NCBI RefSeq assembly: GCF_008370045.1
Contig: NZ_VOBN01000034.1
Coordinates: 1-47,926 of the forward strand
Origin: Pseudomonas sp. ANT_J12
GTDB taxonomy: Bacteria; Pseudomonadota; Gammaproteobacteria; Pseudomonadales; Pseudomonadaceae
Reading direction: 5' to 3'
Length of the DNA: 47,926 nt
The position numbers and the translations under genes were made by a program. Below the pieces are notes generated by a model. The model saw only the letters and a list, made by a program, of their open reading frames with translations, was not told the DNA's origin and did no database searches. This document shows, piece after piece, positions 8,033 through 15,777 of the stretch; the first letter of the stretch is position 1; every line of letters starts with the position of its first letter.

Positions 8033-9639
8033 ACTCGATCTTCCTGCGCATCTACGGCGGCATGTGTGCGGCGCTGATCCTGGTGGCGGTGCTTGGCGTG
8101 CTGGCGCTGCACCTGCTCAACCAGGTGCGCAGCGAGCAGTACCGCGAACGCCTGGCCCATGGCACGTTCTCGCTGATGGCCGACAACCTGCAACCGATGA
8201 ACGAGACCGAACGTCACCGTGCATTACTGGTGTGGGAGCGCCTGCTGGGCATCCCGCTGGCGTTGCAAACCTTCTCCCAGACCGACCTCGACCTGACCCA
8301 GCGCACCCGCGTGCTGCGCGGCCAGGCGCTGGTCGAACAGACCGGCCCGCATGCGGCGAAGGTATATCGCTTGGTCAGCGACAAGGAACAACTGGTGCTC
8401 ACCGGCGAAGTGCAGCAGATCAGCGAACAACTGGCCCGGGCGACCATTTACCTGTTGGCCGACGAACTGGTGCGCTACCCGGTCGCCGAGCAACCCGAGC
8501 GTCTGGCGCAATTGAAGGAAGACAAAGGCTTTGGTTTTGACTTGCGACTGGTCAAGGTCGAACAGGCGGACATGGACGAGGATCAAAGTCGTCGGGTGTC
8601 CGAAGGCGACACGGTGATGGCGCTGGGCAAGGGCGGCGATTCGATCCGGGTGTTTGCCGGGATGGTCGGCACGCCGTGGGTGCTGGAGATTGGCCCGTTG
8701 TTCCAGATGAACCCGTATCCGCCGGAGTGGCTGGTGCTGATCGCCGCGCTGGGCCTGACGCTGATCGGTCTGATCGTCTACCTGTTGGTGCGGCAACTGG
8801 AGCGCCGTCTACGCGGTCTCGAAGCCGCCGCCACGCGCATCGCCAAGGGCAGTCTGGAAACCCGTGTCCCGGCGCGCGGTGCGGATTCGGTCGGGCGCCT
8901 GGCCTCGGCGTTCAATGGCATGGCCGAACACTTGCAGCAGTTGCTGGCGATTCAGCGTGAACTGGTGCGCGCCGTGTCCCACGAACTGCGCACCCCGGTG
9001 GCGCGCCTGCGGTTTGGCCTGGAGATGATCGGCTCGGCCACCACGCCCCAGGCCCTGGAAAAATACCGCGAAGGCATGGACCACGACATCGAGGACCTCG
9101 ACAAACTGGTGGACGAGATGCTGACTTACGCGCGGCTGGAGCAGGGCTCGCCGGCGCTGAATTTCCAGCGGGTCGATCTGGACGCACTGGTCAATCAGGT
9201 GATCGAAGAATTGGCGCCGCTGCGCGCGCAAGTTACGGTGCAGCGCGGGTTGTGCCTGTCCGCCGCCGATTGCGACGCAGCCTGGGTCGAAGCCGAACCG
9301 CGCTATTTGCACCGTGCTCTGCAAAACCTGGTCAGCAACGCCATGCGCCACGCGCAGTCGCGGGTGACCGTCAGTTATCAAGTGGGCCAGTTGCGCTGTC
9401 GGGTGGACGTCGAGGATGACGGGCCGGGCGTGCCGGAAACCGCCTGGGAGAAAATCTTCACGCCGTTCCTGCGCCTCGATGACAGCCGCACCCGCGCGTC
9501 CGGCGGGCATGGCCTCGGCCTGTCGATTGTGCGGCGCATCGTCCATTGGCATGGCGGGCGGGCGCTGATCAGCAAGAGCAAAAGCCTGGGTGGGGCGTGT
9601 TTCAGTTTGAGTTGGCCGCGCAATCAGGAGAAGCGGTGA
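8029..9639 (+). CDS. Sensor histidine kinase, RstB-like
   Basis: A 536-residue inner-membrane kinase, partner of the preceding regulator. Membrane segments are at about 8-30 and 234-254 and flank a periplasmic sensor of roughly 200 residues with no obvious metal or small-molecule motif. HAMP follows, then the phospho-acceptor histidine 318 (VSHELRTP), the N box (NLVSNAMRHA), DDGPGVP and GHGLGLSIV. GTG start, overlapping the regulator stop. It corresponds by position to PA1158. The input signal cannot be read from the sequence. Confidence 0.92.
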   Translation: MNSIFLRIYGGMCAALILVAVLGVLALHLLNQVRSEQYRERLAHGTFSLMADNLQPMNETERHRALLVWERLLGIPLALQTFSQTDLDLTQRTRVLRGQALVEQTGPHAAKVYRLVSDKEQLVLTGEVQQISEQLARATIYLLADELVRYPVAEQPERLAQLKEDKGFGFDLRLVKVEQADMDEDQSRRVSEGDTVMALGKGGDSIRVFAGMVGTPWVLEIGPLFQMNPYPPEWLVLIAALGLTLIGLIVYLLVRQLERRLRGLEAAATRIAKGSLETRVPARGADSVGRLASAFNGMAEHLQQLLAIQRELVRAVSHELRTPVARLRFGLEMIGSATTPQALEKYREGMDHDIEDLDKLVDEMLTYARLEQGSPALNFQRVDLDALVNQVIEELAPLRAQVTVQRGLCLSAADCDAAWVEAEPRYLHRALQNLVSNAMRHAQSRVTVSYQVGQLRCRVDVEDDGPGVPETAWEKIFTPFLRLDDSRTRASGGHGLGLSIVRRIVHWHGGRALISKSKSLGGACFSLSWPRNQEKR

Positions 9640-9662
9640 GGCATGTGGTGGCCACACTGCCC

Positions 9663-9691
9663 CGTAGGAGCAAGGCTTGCCCGCGATGGCG
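9663..9691. repeat. Single REP-like unit, family A
   Basis: One unpaired copy (GTAGGAGCAAGGCTTGCCCG, then CGATGGCG) fills the short gap between the convergent kinase gene and pcpS and ends three bases before the pcpS stop codon. Confidence 0.7.
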
Positions 9692-9694
9692 TCC

Positions 9695-10429
9695 TCAAGC
9701 CTTGATACTGACCAAACTCAACAACTGCCCATCCCGCACCCCAAACTGCGCCTCCAATTCCGTCCCGTGACGCCACTCACTGGACAAATCAGTGAGCAAC
9801 CGCAACCGCACCTGACCCGCCGCCGTCCATTCCAGCACTTCGGCATGCTCGAAATAAAAACGCTTCTGCACGATCGGATACAGCGCTTTGAACAGACTTT
9901 CCTTCACCGAAAAGGTCAGGGTCACCAGCATCGCCAGTTGATCTTTCGCACCAGCGGCCATGCGCTGCAACTCCGGCGGCGTGAGGATTTCCCCGGCCAG
10001 GCGTTCGGCCCGTTCGACGTTGAGCAGGTTTTCCAGGTCCATGCCCAGGCCGCGCCAGTGCGCCTTGTTCGCGACAATCGCTGCGGCCCGGCCGGTGCTG
10101 TGGGTGATCGAGCCGGTGATGTGCGCCGGCCAGACGGGCGCGCGGTCTTCGCCGATTTCCGGGACAAAACTCAGCCCTTCCAATTGTTGCAACGCCGCCC
10201 GGGCACAGACGCGTCCGGCGAGAAACTCCGCCTGACGCTTGGCCACCGACCGCTGAATACTTGCTGGCGGCGCGATGGCACTGCGCTGGAAATCATCACT
10301 GGTCAGTTGCGAGGTGTCGAAGTGCGTGCTCAGCAAGACCGCGTCGGGCAGCACGAACGGCAGCGGCCAATGGGCGTCGAGTGGGGTGCAGCAGGCGGGT
10401 AGGGCGGGGGTCGAGGTCATGGCGGGCAT
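9695..10429 (-). CDS. pcpS: 4'-phosphopantetheinyl transferase, PcpS/EntD type
   Basis: A 244-residue enzyme that transfers phosphopantetheine from CoA to carrier proteins. The Mg-binding GMDLE motif is at 129-133 and the catalytic FSVKESLFKALYP at about 173-185. It closely resembles remembered P. aeruginosa PcpS across its length, including the RFYFEHAEVLEW and LLTDLSSEWRHG segments. PcpS is the single transferase of that species and serves fatty-acid, siderophore and other carriers. The ATG at 10427-10429 matches the PcpS N-terminus (MxAM...CTPLD); no strong ribosome site is seen. Convergent with the RstB-like gene. Confidence 0.94.
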   Translation of the reverse strand: MPAMTSTPALPACCTPLDAHWPLPFVLPDAVLLSTHFDTSQLTSDDFQRSAIAPPASIQRSVAKRQAEFLAGRVCARAALQQLEGLSFVPEIGEDRAPVWPAHITGSITHSTGRAAAIVANKAHWRGLGMDLENLLNVERAERLAGEILTPPELQRMAAGAKDQLAMLVTLTFSVKESLFKALYPIVQKRFYFEHAEVLEWTAAGQVRLRLLTDLSSEWRHGTELEAQFGVRDGQLLSLVSIKA

Positions 10430-10491
10430 TTTGCCGGGTTGGGTTGAGGCTGGGTAGTGTTCACCGCAATAACCAAGGCTGAGACACATTT

Positions 10492-10624
10492 TGTGGCGAG
10501 GGGGCTTGCCCCCGTTGCGCTGCGAAGCAGTGCTAAAACCTGCAACCGAGTTTTACCTAATACATCGCGTTTGCTGATTTCACGACTACTGCGTAGCCGA
10601 ACGGGGGCAAGCCCCCTCGCCACA
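10492..10624. repeat. REP-like inverted pair, family B
   Basis: Arms at 10492-10516 and 10600-10624 (TGTGGCGAGGGGGCTTGCCC-type) are perfect 25-base reverse complements about 83 bases apart. A second copy lies at 21001-21112. It fills the gap between pcpS and the hydrolase gene. Confidence 0.85.
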
Positions 10625-10637
10625 GAGGTCACTGCAC

Positions 10638-11429
10638 TTAGCCAAATATTTTCTTGAAGAAGGCTTTCATGTCCGCCCACGAACTCTCATCCGCCGCTTT
10701 GTTGTAGCCAATATCCGGCCCCCCGTGATCGCCATGGCTCAACCGGTCCGCATCCGGATTGGTGAACCCATGCTTGGCCTGCGCCAGACTGACGAATTTG
10801 TAGTCAGCCCCAGCCTTGTCCATCTCAGCCTTGAACGCCGCCACGTTGTCCGCAGTGATCATGCTGTCCTTGGCACCATGCTCAACCAGAATCTTCGCCT
10901 TCACGCTGCCCGGTGTTGCCGGCGTATTGGTCGCCAGTGCGCCGTGGAAACTCACCACACCTTTCAACGGCAGACCCTGACGCGCAGCATTCAATACCAC
11001 GCCACCACCGAAGCAATAACCGATGGCTGCGAGTTTGTTCGGGTCGGTCTGTGGCTGCGTCTTCAACAAATCGAGCCCGGCCTGGAAGCGGGCGCTGGCC
11101 ACCGCGCTGTCCTTCGACGCCTCTTGCATGAAGGCCATGGCGTCCTTCGGATGCTCAGTGTTCTTGCCGCCGCCGTACATGTCGATGGCCAGCGCGCTGT
11201 AACCCAACCCGGCCAGATCCCGGGCCCGGCGCTTGGCGTAATCGTTGAGGCCCCAGAACTCATGCACCACCACCACGCCTGGGCGCGGGCCTTTGATGGC
11301 GTCGTCATAGGCGTAGTAGCCAATCATTTTCGTGCCGTCGGTGCTCTGGTACGGGATTTCTTCGGTCTTGATCGCCGCCTGGGTCAACCCGCTCAAGGCC
11401 AGCAAGACGAGGGCAAGAAACATGCGCAT
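10638..11429 (-). CDS. Secreted dienelactone hydrolase family protein
   Basis: A 263-residue alpha/beta hydrolase with a signal peptide (hydrophobic residues 3-15, likely cut after LTQA), so probably periplasmic. The nucleophile elbow is GYCFGGG, with cysteine as nucleophile as in dienelactone hydrolases, and the late histidine is in KHGF. The VVVHEFWGLNDY motif near residues 50-60 is typical of the family. The ATG at 11427-11429 is chosen for the AGGAG eight bases upstream; the frame extends further without a better start. It diverges from oprH across the region carrying the PhoP half-sites. Substrate unknown. Confidence 0.88.
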   Translation of the reverse strand: MRMFLALVLLALSGLTQAAIKTEEIPYQSTDGTKMIGYYAYDDAIKGPRPGVVVVHEFWGLNDYAKRRARDLAGLGYSALAIDMYGGGKNTEHPKDAMAFMQEASKDSAVASARFQAGLDLLKTQPQTDPNKLAAIGYCFGGGVVLNAARQGLPLKGVVSFHGALATNTPATPGSVKAKILVEHGAKDSMITADNVAAFKAEMDKAGADYKFVSLAQAKHGFTNPDADRLSHGDHGGPDIGYNKAADESSWADMKAFFKKIFG

Positions 11430-11477
11430 GGTCGGATCTCCTATTAAGACAGTGATCAAAACAGCCTAGTCGATTTG

Positions 11478-11516
11478 ATTCAGCTCAGGTTCAGAGTGCG
11501 TTCAGGGGGAGTTCAG
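11478..11516 (+). promoter_or_regulatory. PhoP box array of oprH: four in-phase half-sites
   Basis: ATTCAG (11478), GTTCAG (11489), GTTCAG (11500) and GTTCAG (11511) repeat with an exact 11-base period, each pair separated by five bases. The last one ends 11 bases before a possible -10 (TAACCT, 11528-11533), the geometry expected for PhoP-activated promoters. PhoP direct-repeat boxes upstream of oprH are established in P. aeruginosa; assignment here is by motif and context. Confidence 0.8.
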
Positions 11517-11575
11517 GGCCGGGTGAGTAACCTTGCCCCGTACCCAAAAAGCGATAACGCATAAGGAAATTTCCT

Positions 11576-12178
11576 ATGACTGGATTGAAAAAACTGCTGC
11601 TGGCTTTCACTGTTTTCGGCGCCAGTGCGGCGGCCAACGCCACCGACGGCAACTTCGCCGGCCTGACCCTCGGCCAGACCAGCGACAAGGTCAATAAATC
11701 CCACGCCCTGAACGACAACCTCAACAGCCCGAACGCCGATGGCGTGATCGGCAAGGACACGACCTGGGGTGTGCGTCTGGGCCAGCAAAACAGCCAGGGC
11801 CGTTACTACGCCACGTACGACAACGTGTCGGGCTCGCACAATGGCATTAAACTGCGCCAGGAAAACCTGCTGGGCAGCTACGATCTGTTCTACCCGGTAG
11901 GCGGCAGCACCCAACTGTTTGGCGGCGCCACCGCCGGTATCACCAAGATGACCCAGGAGTCCCCGGGCTTCAGCCGCGACAGCGACATCGGCTACGCCCT
12001 CGGTGGCCAGGTCGGTGTGTTGCAGCAAGTTTCCCAGAACACCTCGGTCGAGCTGGGTTACCGTTACCTGCGCTCCAATGCCAGCACCGAAATGAGCGAA
12101 CGCGGTGGTAGCAAACAAGGGTCGCTGGCCTTGAACAGCAGCGCCCAGACGTACCTGTCTGCCAACTACGCTTTCTAA
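11576..12178 (+). CDS. oprH: Outer membrane protein OprH
   Basis: A 200-residue outer-membrane protein, the same length as P. aeruginosa OprH. It has a signal peptide ending near ANA, about eight short amphipathic strands and a terminal aromatic residue (NYAF). Segments such as GRYYATYDN, KLRQENLLGSYD and GYRYLRSNASTEM match remembered OprH closely. OprH binds lipopolysaccharide and stabilises the outer membrane at low Mg2+. The start has AAGGAA seven bases upstream. First gene of oprH-phoP-phoQ, behind a PhoP box array, so autoregulation is likely. Confidence 0.95.
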   Translation: MTGLKKLLLAFTVFGASAAANATDGNFAGLTLGQTSDKVNKSHALNDNLNSPNADGVIGKDTTWGVRLGQQNSQGRYYATYDNVSGSHNGIKLRQENLLGSYDLFYPVGGSTQLFGGATAGITKMTQESPGFSRDSDIGYALGGQVGVLQQVSQNTSVELGYRYLRSNASTEMSERGGSKQGSLALNSSAQTYLSANYAF

Positions 12179-12200
12179 TAAGCGGTTCGTGACAGACCTG

Positions 12201-12231
12201 CGCCGGGTCACCCAAAACGGGTGATCCGGCG
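12201..12231 (+). other. Stable hairpin between oprH and phoP
   Basis: CGCCGGGTCACCC (12201-12213) pairs with GGGTGATCCGGCG (12219-12231) with one G-T pairing. There is no T-run, so it is not a full terminator. It may stabilise the oprH message or reduce readthrough into phoPQ. Confidence 0.55.
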
Positions 12232-12298
12232 TTGCCATGTTGACCATTGAGGCATGTGCGCGTGCCTCTGGAGAGGTTGTTTTGCCCGGGAGAGCGTT

Positions 12299-12976
12299 AT
12301 GAAACTGCTGGTCGTCGAAGATGAAGCGCTGTTGCGCCATCACCTGCAAACCCGCCTGACGGATAGCGGCCACGTGGTCGAGTCCGTGGCCAATGCCGAA
12401 GAGGCGTTGTACCAGACCGAACAGTTCAACCATGACCTGGCGGTGATCGACCTCGGCCTGCCGGGCATGGGCGGACTGGACCTGATCCGTCAGCTGCGTT
12501 CCCGGGGCAAGACCTTTCCGATCCTGATCCTCACCGCCCGTGGCAACTGGCAGGACAAGGTTGAAGGCCTGGCCGCCGGGGCCGACGACTACGTGGTCAA
12601 GCCGTTCCAGTTCGAAGAGCTGGACGCCCGGCTCAATGCCTTGTTGCGTCGCTCCAGCGGTTTCACCCAGTCGACCATCGTTGCCGGGCCCTTGCTGCTG
12701 GACCTCAATCGCAAGCAGGCGTCCCTCGACGAACAGCCGCTGGCGCTGACCGCTTACGAGTACCGGATCCTGGAATACCTGATGCGCCATCACCAGCAAG
12801 TGGTGGCCAAGGACCGCTTGATGGAACAGCTCTACCCGGACGACGACGAGCGCGATCCGAATGTGATCGAAGTGCTGGTCGGCCGCTTGCGCCGCAAACT
12901 CGAAGGCCCGTCCGGGTTCAAGCCGATCGATACCGTGCGTGGCCTCGGCTACCTGTTCAATGAGCGCTGCACTTGA
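12299..12976 (+). CDS. phoP: Response regulator PhoP
   Basis: A 225-residue OmpR-family regulator. The receiver has VEDE, the phospho-acceptor aspartate in LAVIDLGLPG and the lysine in DDYVVKPF. The DNA-binding domain runs from about residue 125 to RGLGYLF. Mg2+-responsive PhoP activates oprH and lipid A modification genes in Pseudomonas. The ATG at 12299 follows GAGAG; an upstream in-frame ATG would add 15 residues before the receiver. Its stop overlaps the TTG start of phoQ. Confidence 0.95.
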   Translation: MKLLVVEDEALLRHHLQTRLTDSGHVVESVANAEEALYQTEQFNHDLAVIDLGLPGMGGLDLIRQLRSRGKTFPILILTARGNWQDKVEGLAAGADDYVVKPFQFEELDARLNALLRRSSGFTQSTIVAGPLLLDLNRKQASLDEQPLALTAYEYRILEYLMRHHQQVVAKDRLMEQLYPDDDERDPNVIEVLVGRLRRKLEGPSGFKPIDTVRGLGYLFNERCT

Positions 12977-14319
12977 TTCGTTCCCTTCGCGTCCGCCTGA
13001 TGCTCGCCGCCACACTGTTGGCGGTGTTGTTCATGCTGGCGTTGTTGCCGGCGATGCAGGGCGCGTTCAGCCTGGCGTTGCAGGATTCCATCGAGCAACG
13101 CCTGGCCTCGGACGTCACTACGCTGATCTCCGCCGCCCGGGTGGAAAACAACCGCTTGCAGATGCCGTTGCAGTTGCCCGATGAGCGTTTCAACCTCACC
13201 GACAGCCGCTTGCTCGGCTACATCTACGACCGCGAAGGGCGTCTGGTCTGGCGCTCGAAGGCCACCCAGGAAGAGAACATCAACTACAAGCCGCGCTATG
13301 ACGGGCGCGGCAACGAATTTGCGCGGATCCGTGAAGCCAACGGCCAGGAATTCTTCGTCTACGACGTCGAGGTCAAGTTGCTCGGCGGTAAAAGCGCGGC
13401 GTTCAGCATCGTCGCCCTGCAACCGGTGCGCGAGTACGAAGTCACCGTCGAAGGCTTGCGGGAAAACCTCTACCTCGGTTTCGGCGCCGCATTGCTGGTG
13501 CTGCTGGCGTTGCTCTGGATCGGACTGACCTGGGGCTTGCAGGCGTTGCGTCGCTTGAGCCAGGAACTGGACGAAATCGAAAGCGGTACCCGCCAAAGCC
13601 TCAGTGAAGAACACCCCCGGGAGCTGCTGCGCCTGACCGGCTCCCTCAACCGCTTGTTGCACAGCGAGCGCGAGCAGCGCAGCCGTTATCGCGATTCCCT
13701 CGACGACCTGGCCCACAGCCTGAAAACCCCGTTGACCGTGTTGCAAAGCGTCAGCGAGGACATGGCCCAGCGCCCGGCGGACCGTGATCAGGCCTGGGTC
13801 CTGCAATCGCAGATTGAACGCATGAGCCAGCAGATCAGCTACCAATTGCAACGCGCCAGCCTGCGCAAAAGCGGCCTGGTGCGACATCAAGTGCGCCTGC
13901 GCCCGGTGCTGCAAAGCCTCTGCGATACGCTGGACAAGGTCTACCGCGACAAGCGCGTGCGGGTGGCTTTCGATTTGCCGGAACAGTGTTACGTGCCGAT
14001 CGAGCAGGGTGCCTTGCTGGAAATGATGGGCAACTTGCTGGAAAACGCCTACCGCCTGTGCCTCGGCGAAGTGCGCATCAGCGTGCGCGAGACGTTGAGC
14101 GGGATTGAATTGTGCGTGGAAGACGACGGACCGGGCGTACCGCCGGACCAGCGCGCGCGGATCCTGCAACGGGGCGAACGCCTGGATCGCCAGCATCCGG
14201 GGCAGGGGATCGGGTTGGCGGTGGTCAAGGACATCATCGAGAGCTACAGCGCCCAGTTGACCCTCGGGGATTCGGCGTTGGGCGGGGCGGCGTTCCGGAT
14301 TCATTTTCCGGTGATGTAA
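12973..14319 (+). CDS. phoQ: Sensor histidine kinase PhoQ
   Basis: A 448-residue inner-membrane kinase starting at TTG, overlapping the phoP stop as TTGA. Membrane segments at about 8-30 and 167-188 enclose a PhoQ-type sensor with the GYIYDREGRLVWRS motif. The phospho-acceptor is His248 (AHSLKTPLT), with an N box (GNLLENAYRLC), EDDGPGVP and GQGIGLAVV. It senses low Mg2+ and cationic peptides in relatives. The start is set by the overlap and by the match of MIRSLRVRLMLAA to P. aeruginosa PhoQ. Confidence 0.95.
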   Translation: MIRSLRVRLMLAATLLAVLFMLALLPAMQGAFSLALQDSIEQRLASDVTTLISAARVENNRLQMPLQLPDERFNLTDSRLLGYIYDREGRLVWRSKATQEENINYKPRYDGRGNEFARIREANGQEFFVYDVEVKLLGGKSAAFSIVALQPVREYEVTVEGLRENLYLGFGAALLVLLALLWIGLTWGLQALRRLSQELDEIESGTRQSLSEEHPRELLRLTGSLNRLLHSEREQRSRYRDSLDDLAHSLKTPLTVLQSVSEDMAQRPADRDQAWVLQSQIERMSQQISYQLQRASLRKSGLVRHQVRLRPVLQSLCDTLDKVYRDKRVRVAFDLPEQCYVPIEQGALLEMMGNLLENAYRLCLGEVRISVRETLSGIELCVEDDGPGVPPDQRARILQRGERLDRQHPGQGIGLAVVKDIIESYSAQLTLGDSALGGAAFRIHFPVM

Positions 14320-14320
14320 T

Positions 14321-14429
14321 GATCGTTCCCACGCGCCCCGTGGGAATGCCTCAACGGACGCTCCGCGTTCGGCTCTTTGGGACGCAGAGCGTCCCAGGCT
14401 GCATTCCCACGCAGAGCGTGGGAACGATC
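14321..14429. repeat. REP-like inverted element, family C
   Basis: Begins GATCGTTCCCACGC and ends with the reverse complement GCGTGGGAACGATC, with an inner GGGACGCAGAGCGTCCC-type palindrome. Copies occur at 18441-18545, 21842-21966 and 23944-24046. It separates the convergent phoQ and AraC-type genes. Confidence 0.85.
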
Positions 14430-14438
14430 GGCGTGTGC

Positions 14439-15437
14439 TCAATTCTCTTGGGCGCGATAAGCCCCCGGCGTTAACCCGGTCCACTTCTTGAACGCCCGAT
14501 GAAACGCCGAAGGCTCGGAAAACCCCAATTGCTCGGCAATCTGTTGCAACGACAGATCCGCCCGCCCCAGGTGATAAATCGCGATGTCCCGGCGCAGTTG
14601 ATCCTTCAATTCCTGAAAACTGCTGCCTTCTTCCCGCAAGTGCCGGCGCAAGGTCTGCGGGCTGATGTGCAGGTGCGCGGCGACGGCTTCCAGGTCCGGC
14701 CAGCGTGAACTGTCGCGGCTGAGCAAGCGGCGCAACTGGCTGCTCAAACTGTCGCCGTCGTCCGGGCGCGACAGCAGGTCGGCGGGGGAGCGTTCGAGGA
14801 AATGCTTGAGGGTTCGTTCGTCCTGCAACAGCGGCATGTTCAGGTAGCGGCTGTGAAACACCAGGCTGCTTTGCTGCGTTGAGAACTCCAAATGGCAGGG
14901 AAACAGCAAATCGTATTCGGCCCCATGTTCGGGTTTCGGGTAGCTGAACGTCGCTTGCTCCAGGCGAATGCGCTGGCCAATCAGCCAACTGCCCAGGCGA
15001 TGCCAGATCACCAGCAGGCTTTCCGTGAGGAAGTGGTCCGGGTCCCACACCTGCGAATCGTCGAGGCTCAGGCGGATCATGTCGTCTTCGCGGCTCAGGG
15101 TCAGGCGCGGAGCCTCCGGGAATAGGCTATAAAACAATAAGCCGCGCTGCAGTGCCTTATCGAGGTTGCGGCAGTGGATCAGGGCATGGCACATCATGGC
15201 GAAACTGCCGGGTTTGCTCGGTGCCGGCCCGAATCCCAGGTATTCGTCGTCCAGCGCCTGCCACAGGCTCTGGATAAGCCGGGTGAACTGCTCCGGCGCG
15301 AGGCGTGCCCGCGGCTCGTCGAGCAACTCGGGGCTGATCCCCAGTTGTAACAACAAGCCGGAATAATCCAGGCCGCGTCGGCGTGCACCACCGAGGGCGG
15401 CACGGGCGAAATGACTGGCGATGGTGCGTTCGCGCAT
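14439..15437 (-). CDS. AraC-family transcriptional regulator
   Basis: A 332-residue regulator. The N-terminal two thirds resemble the arabinose-binding-like domain of OruR/ArgR-type regulators (RGLDYSGLLLQLGIS, then CHALIHCRNLDKALQRG). The C-terminus is an AraC helix-turn-helix pair (LHISPQTLRRHLREEG, then IAEQLGFSEPSAFHRAFKKWTG). The ATG at 15435-15437 starts just before the family N-terminus; the open frame extends upstream but is not typical coding. It diverges from dctA with palindromes between them, so control of dctA or of itself is possible but unproven. Ligand unknown. Confidence 0.88.
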   Translation of the reverse strand: MRERTIASHFARAALGGARRRGLDYSGLLLQLGISPELLDEPRARLAPEQFTRLIQSLWQALDDEYLGFGPAPSKPGSFAMMCHALIHCRNLDKALQRGLLFYSLFPEAPRLTLSREDDMIRLSLDDSQVWDPDHFLTESLLVIWHRLGSWLIGQRIRLEQATFSYPKPEHGAEYDLLFPCHLEFSTQQSSLVFHSRYLNMPLLQDERTLKHFLERSPADLLSRPDDGDSLSSQLRRLLSRDSSRWPDLEAVAAHLHISPQTLRRHLREEGSSFQELKDQLRRDIAIYHLGRADLSLQQIAEQLGFSEPSAFHRAFKKWTGLTPGAYRAQEN

Positions 15438-15497
15438 AGCAGGGCAGGTCCGTCCATTAAGCGGCCGATGGTAGCGGCAGGGCTTGCCGAGGAACAA

Positions 15498-15552
15498 GGC
15501 GGATATCCGCCAAATTGTAGGACGAGGTTTGTAGGAATGGCGGGAATCCGCC
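15498..15552. promoter_or_regulatory. Paired 14-bp palindromes, candidate dctA enhancer
   Basis: GGCGGATATCCGCC (15498-15511) and GGCGGGAATCCGCC (15539-15552), followed by AAATTG and ACATTG respectively, are 41 bases apart, close to four helical turns. They lie about 80-135 bases upstream of the dctA -24 element, where sigma-54 activators such as DctD bind. The AraC-type regulator is the alternative owner. Confidence 0.6.
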
Positions 15553-15631
15553 ACATTGCTGTAACTGACTGGTGACGAAGAAAACCCGGCAGCCCTTGAT
15601 GTCAAAAGGCTTGCAGGGATTTTGGCGAAGG

Positions 15632-15646
15632 TGGCACGGGCTTTGC
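15632..15646 (+). promoter_or_regulatory. Sigma-54 promoter of dctA
   Basis: TGGCACGGGCTTTGC has GG at 15633-15634 and GC at 15645-15646, 10 bases apart. Start near 15658 gives a leader of about 120 bases. RpoN/DctBD control of dctA is known in Pseudomonas and rhizobia. Confidence 0.88.
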
Positions 15647-15682
15647 GATACAACCGGCAGATGCTTGCCGTTGCGCAGCTCG

Positions 15683-15711
15683 ACAAAACAAATCCCTCCA
15701 GTGCAGGAGGG
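15683..15711 (+). promoter_or_regulatory. A-rich motif and hairpin in the dctA leader
   Basis: ACAAAACAA (15683-15691) resembles the Hfq/Crc AANAANAA motif and is followed by a CCCTCC/GGAGGG hairpin (15694-15711). Catabolite repression of dctA by Crc is known in Pseudomonas, but this site is not next to the ribosome site, so the assignment is tentative. Confidence 0.35.
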
Positions 15712-15777
15712 TTCGCAAATGAAGTGTCTTGGGCAACAGATGGATGTTGTCACGGGGCACTCTTGAGGAACTTTGCA

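Noticed and set aside
12949..15048. A 699-residue minus-strand frame across phoQ and the AraC-type gene
   Set aside because: It crosses a REP-like element and lies antisense to PhoQ with intact motifs; the protein is low-complexity Gln/Ala/Arg-rich.
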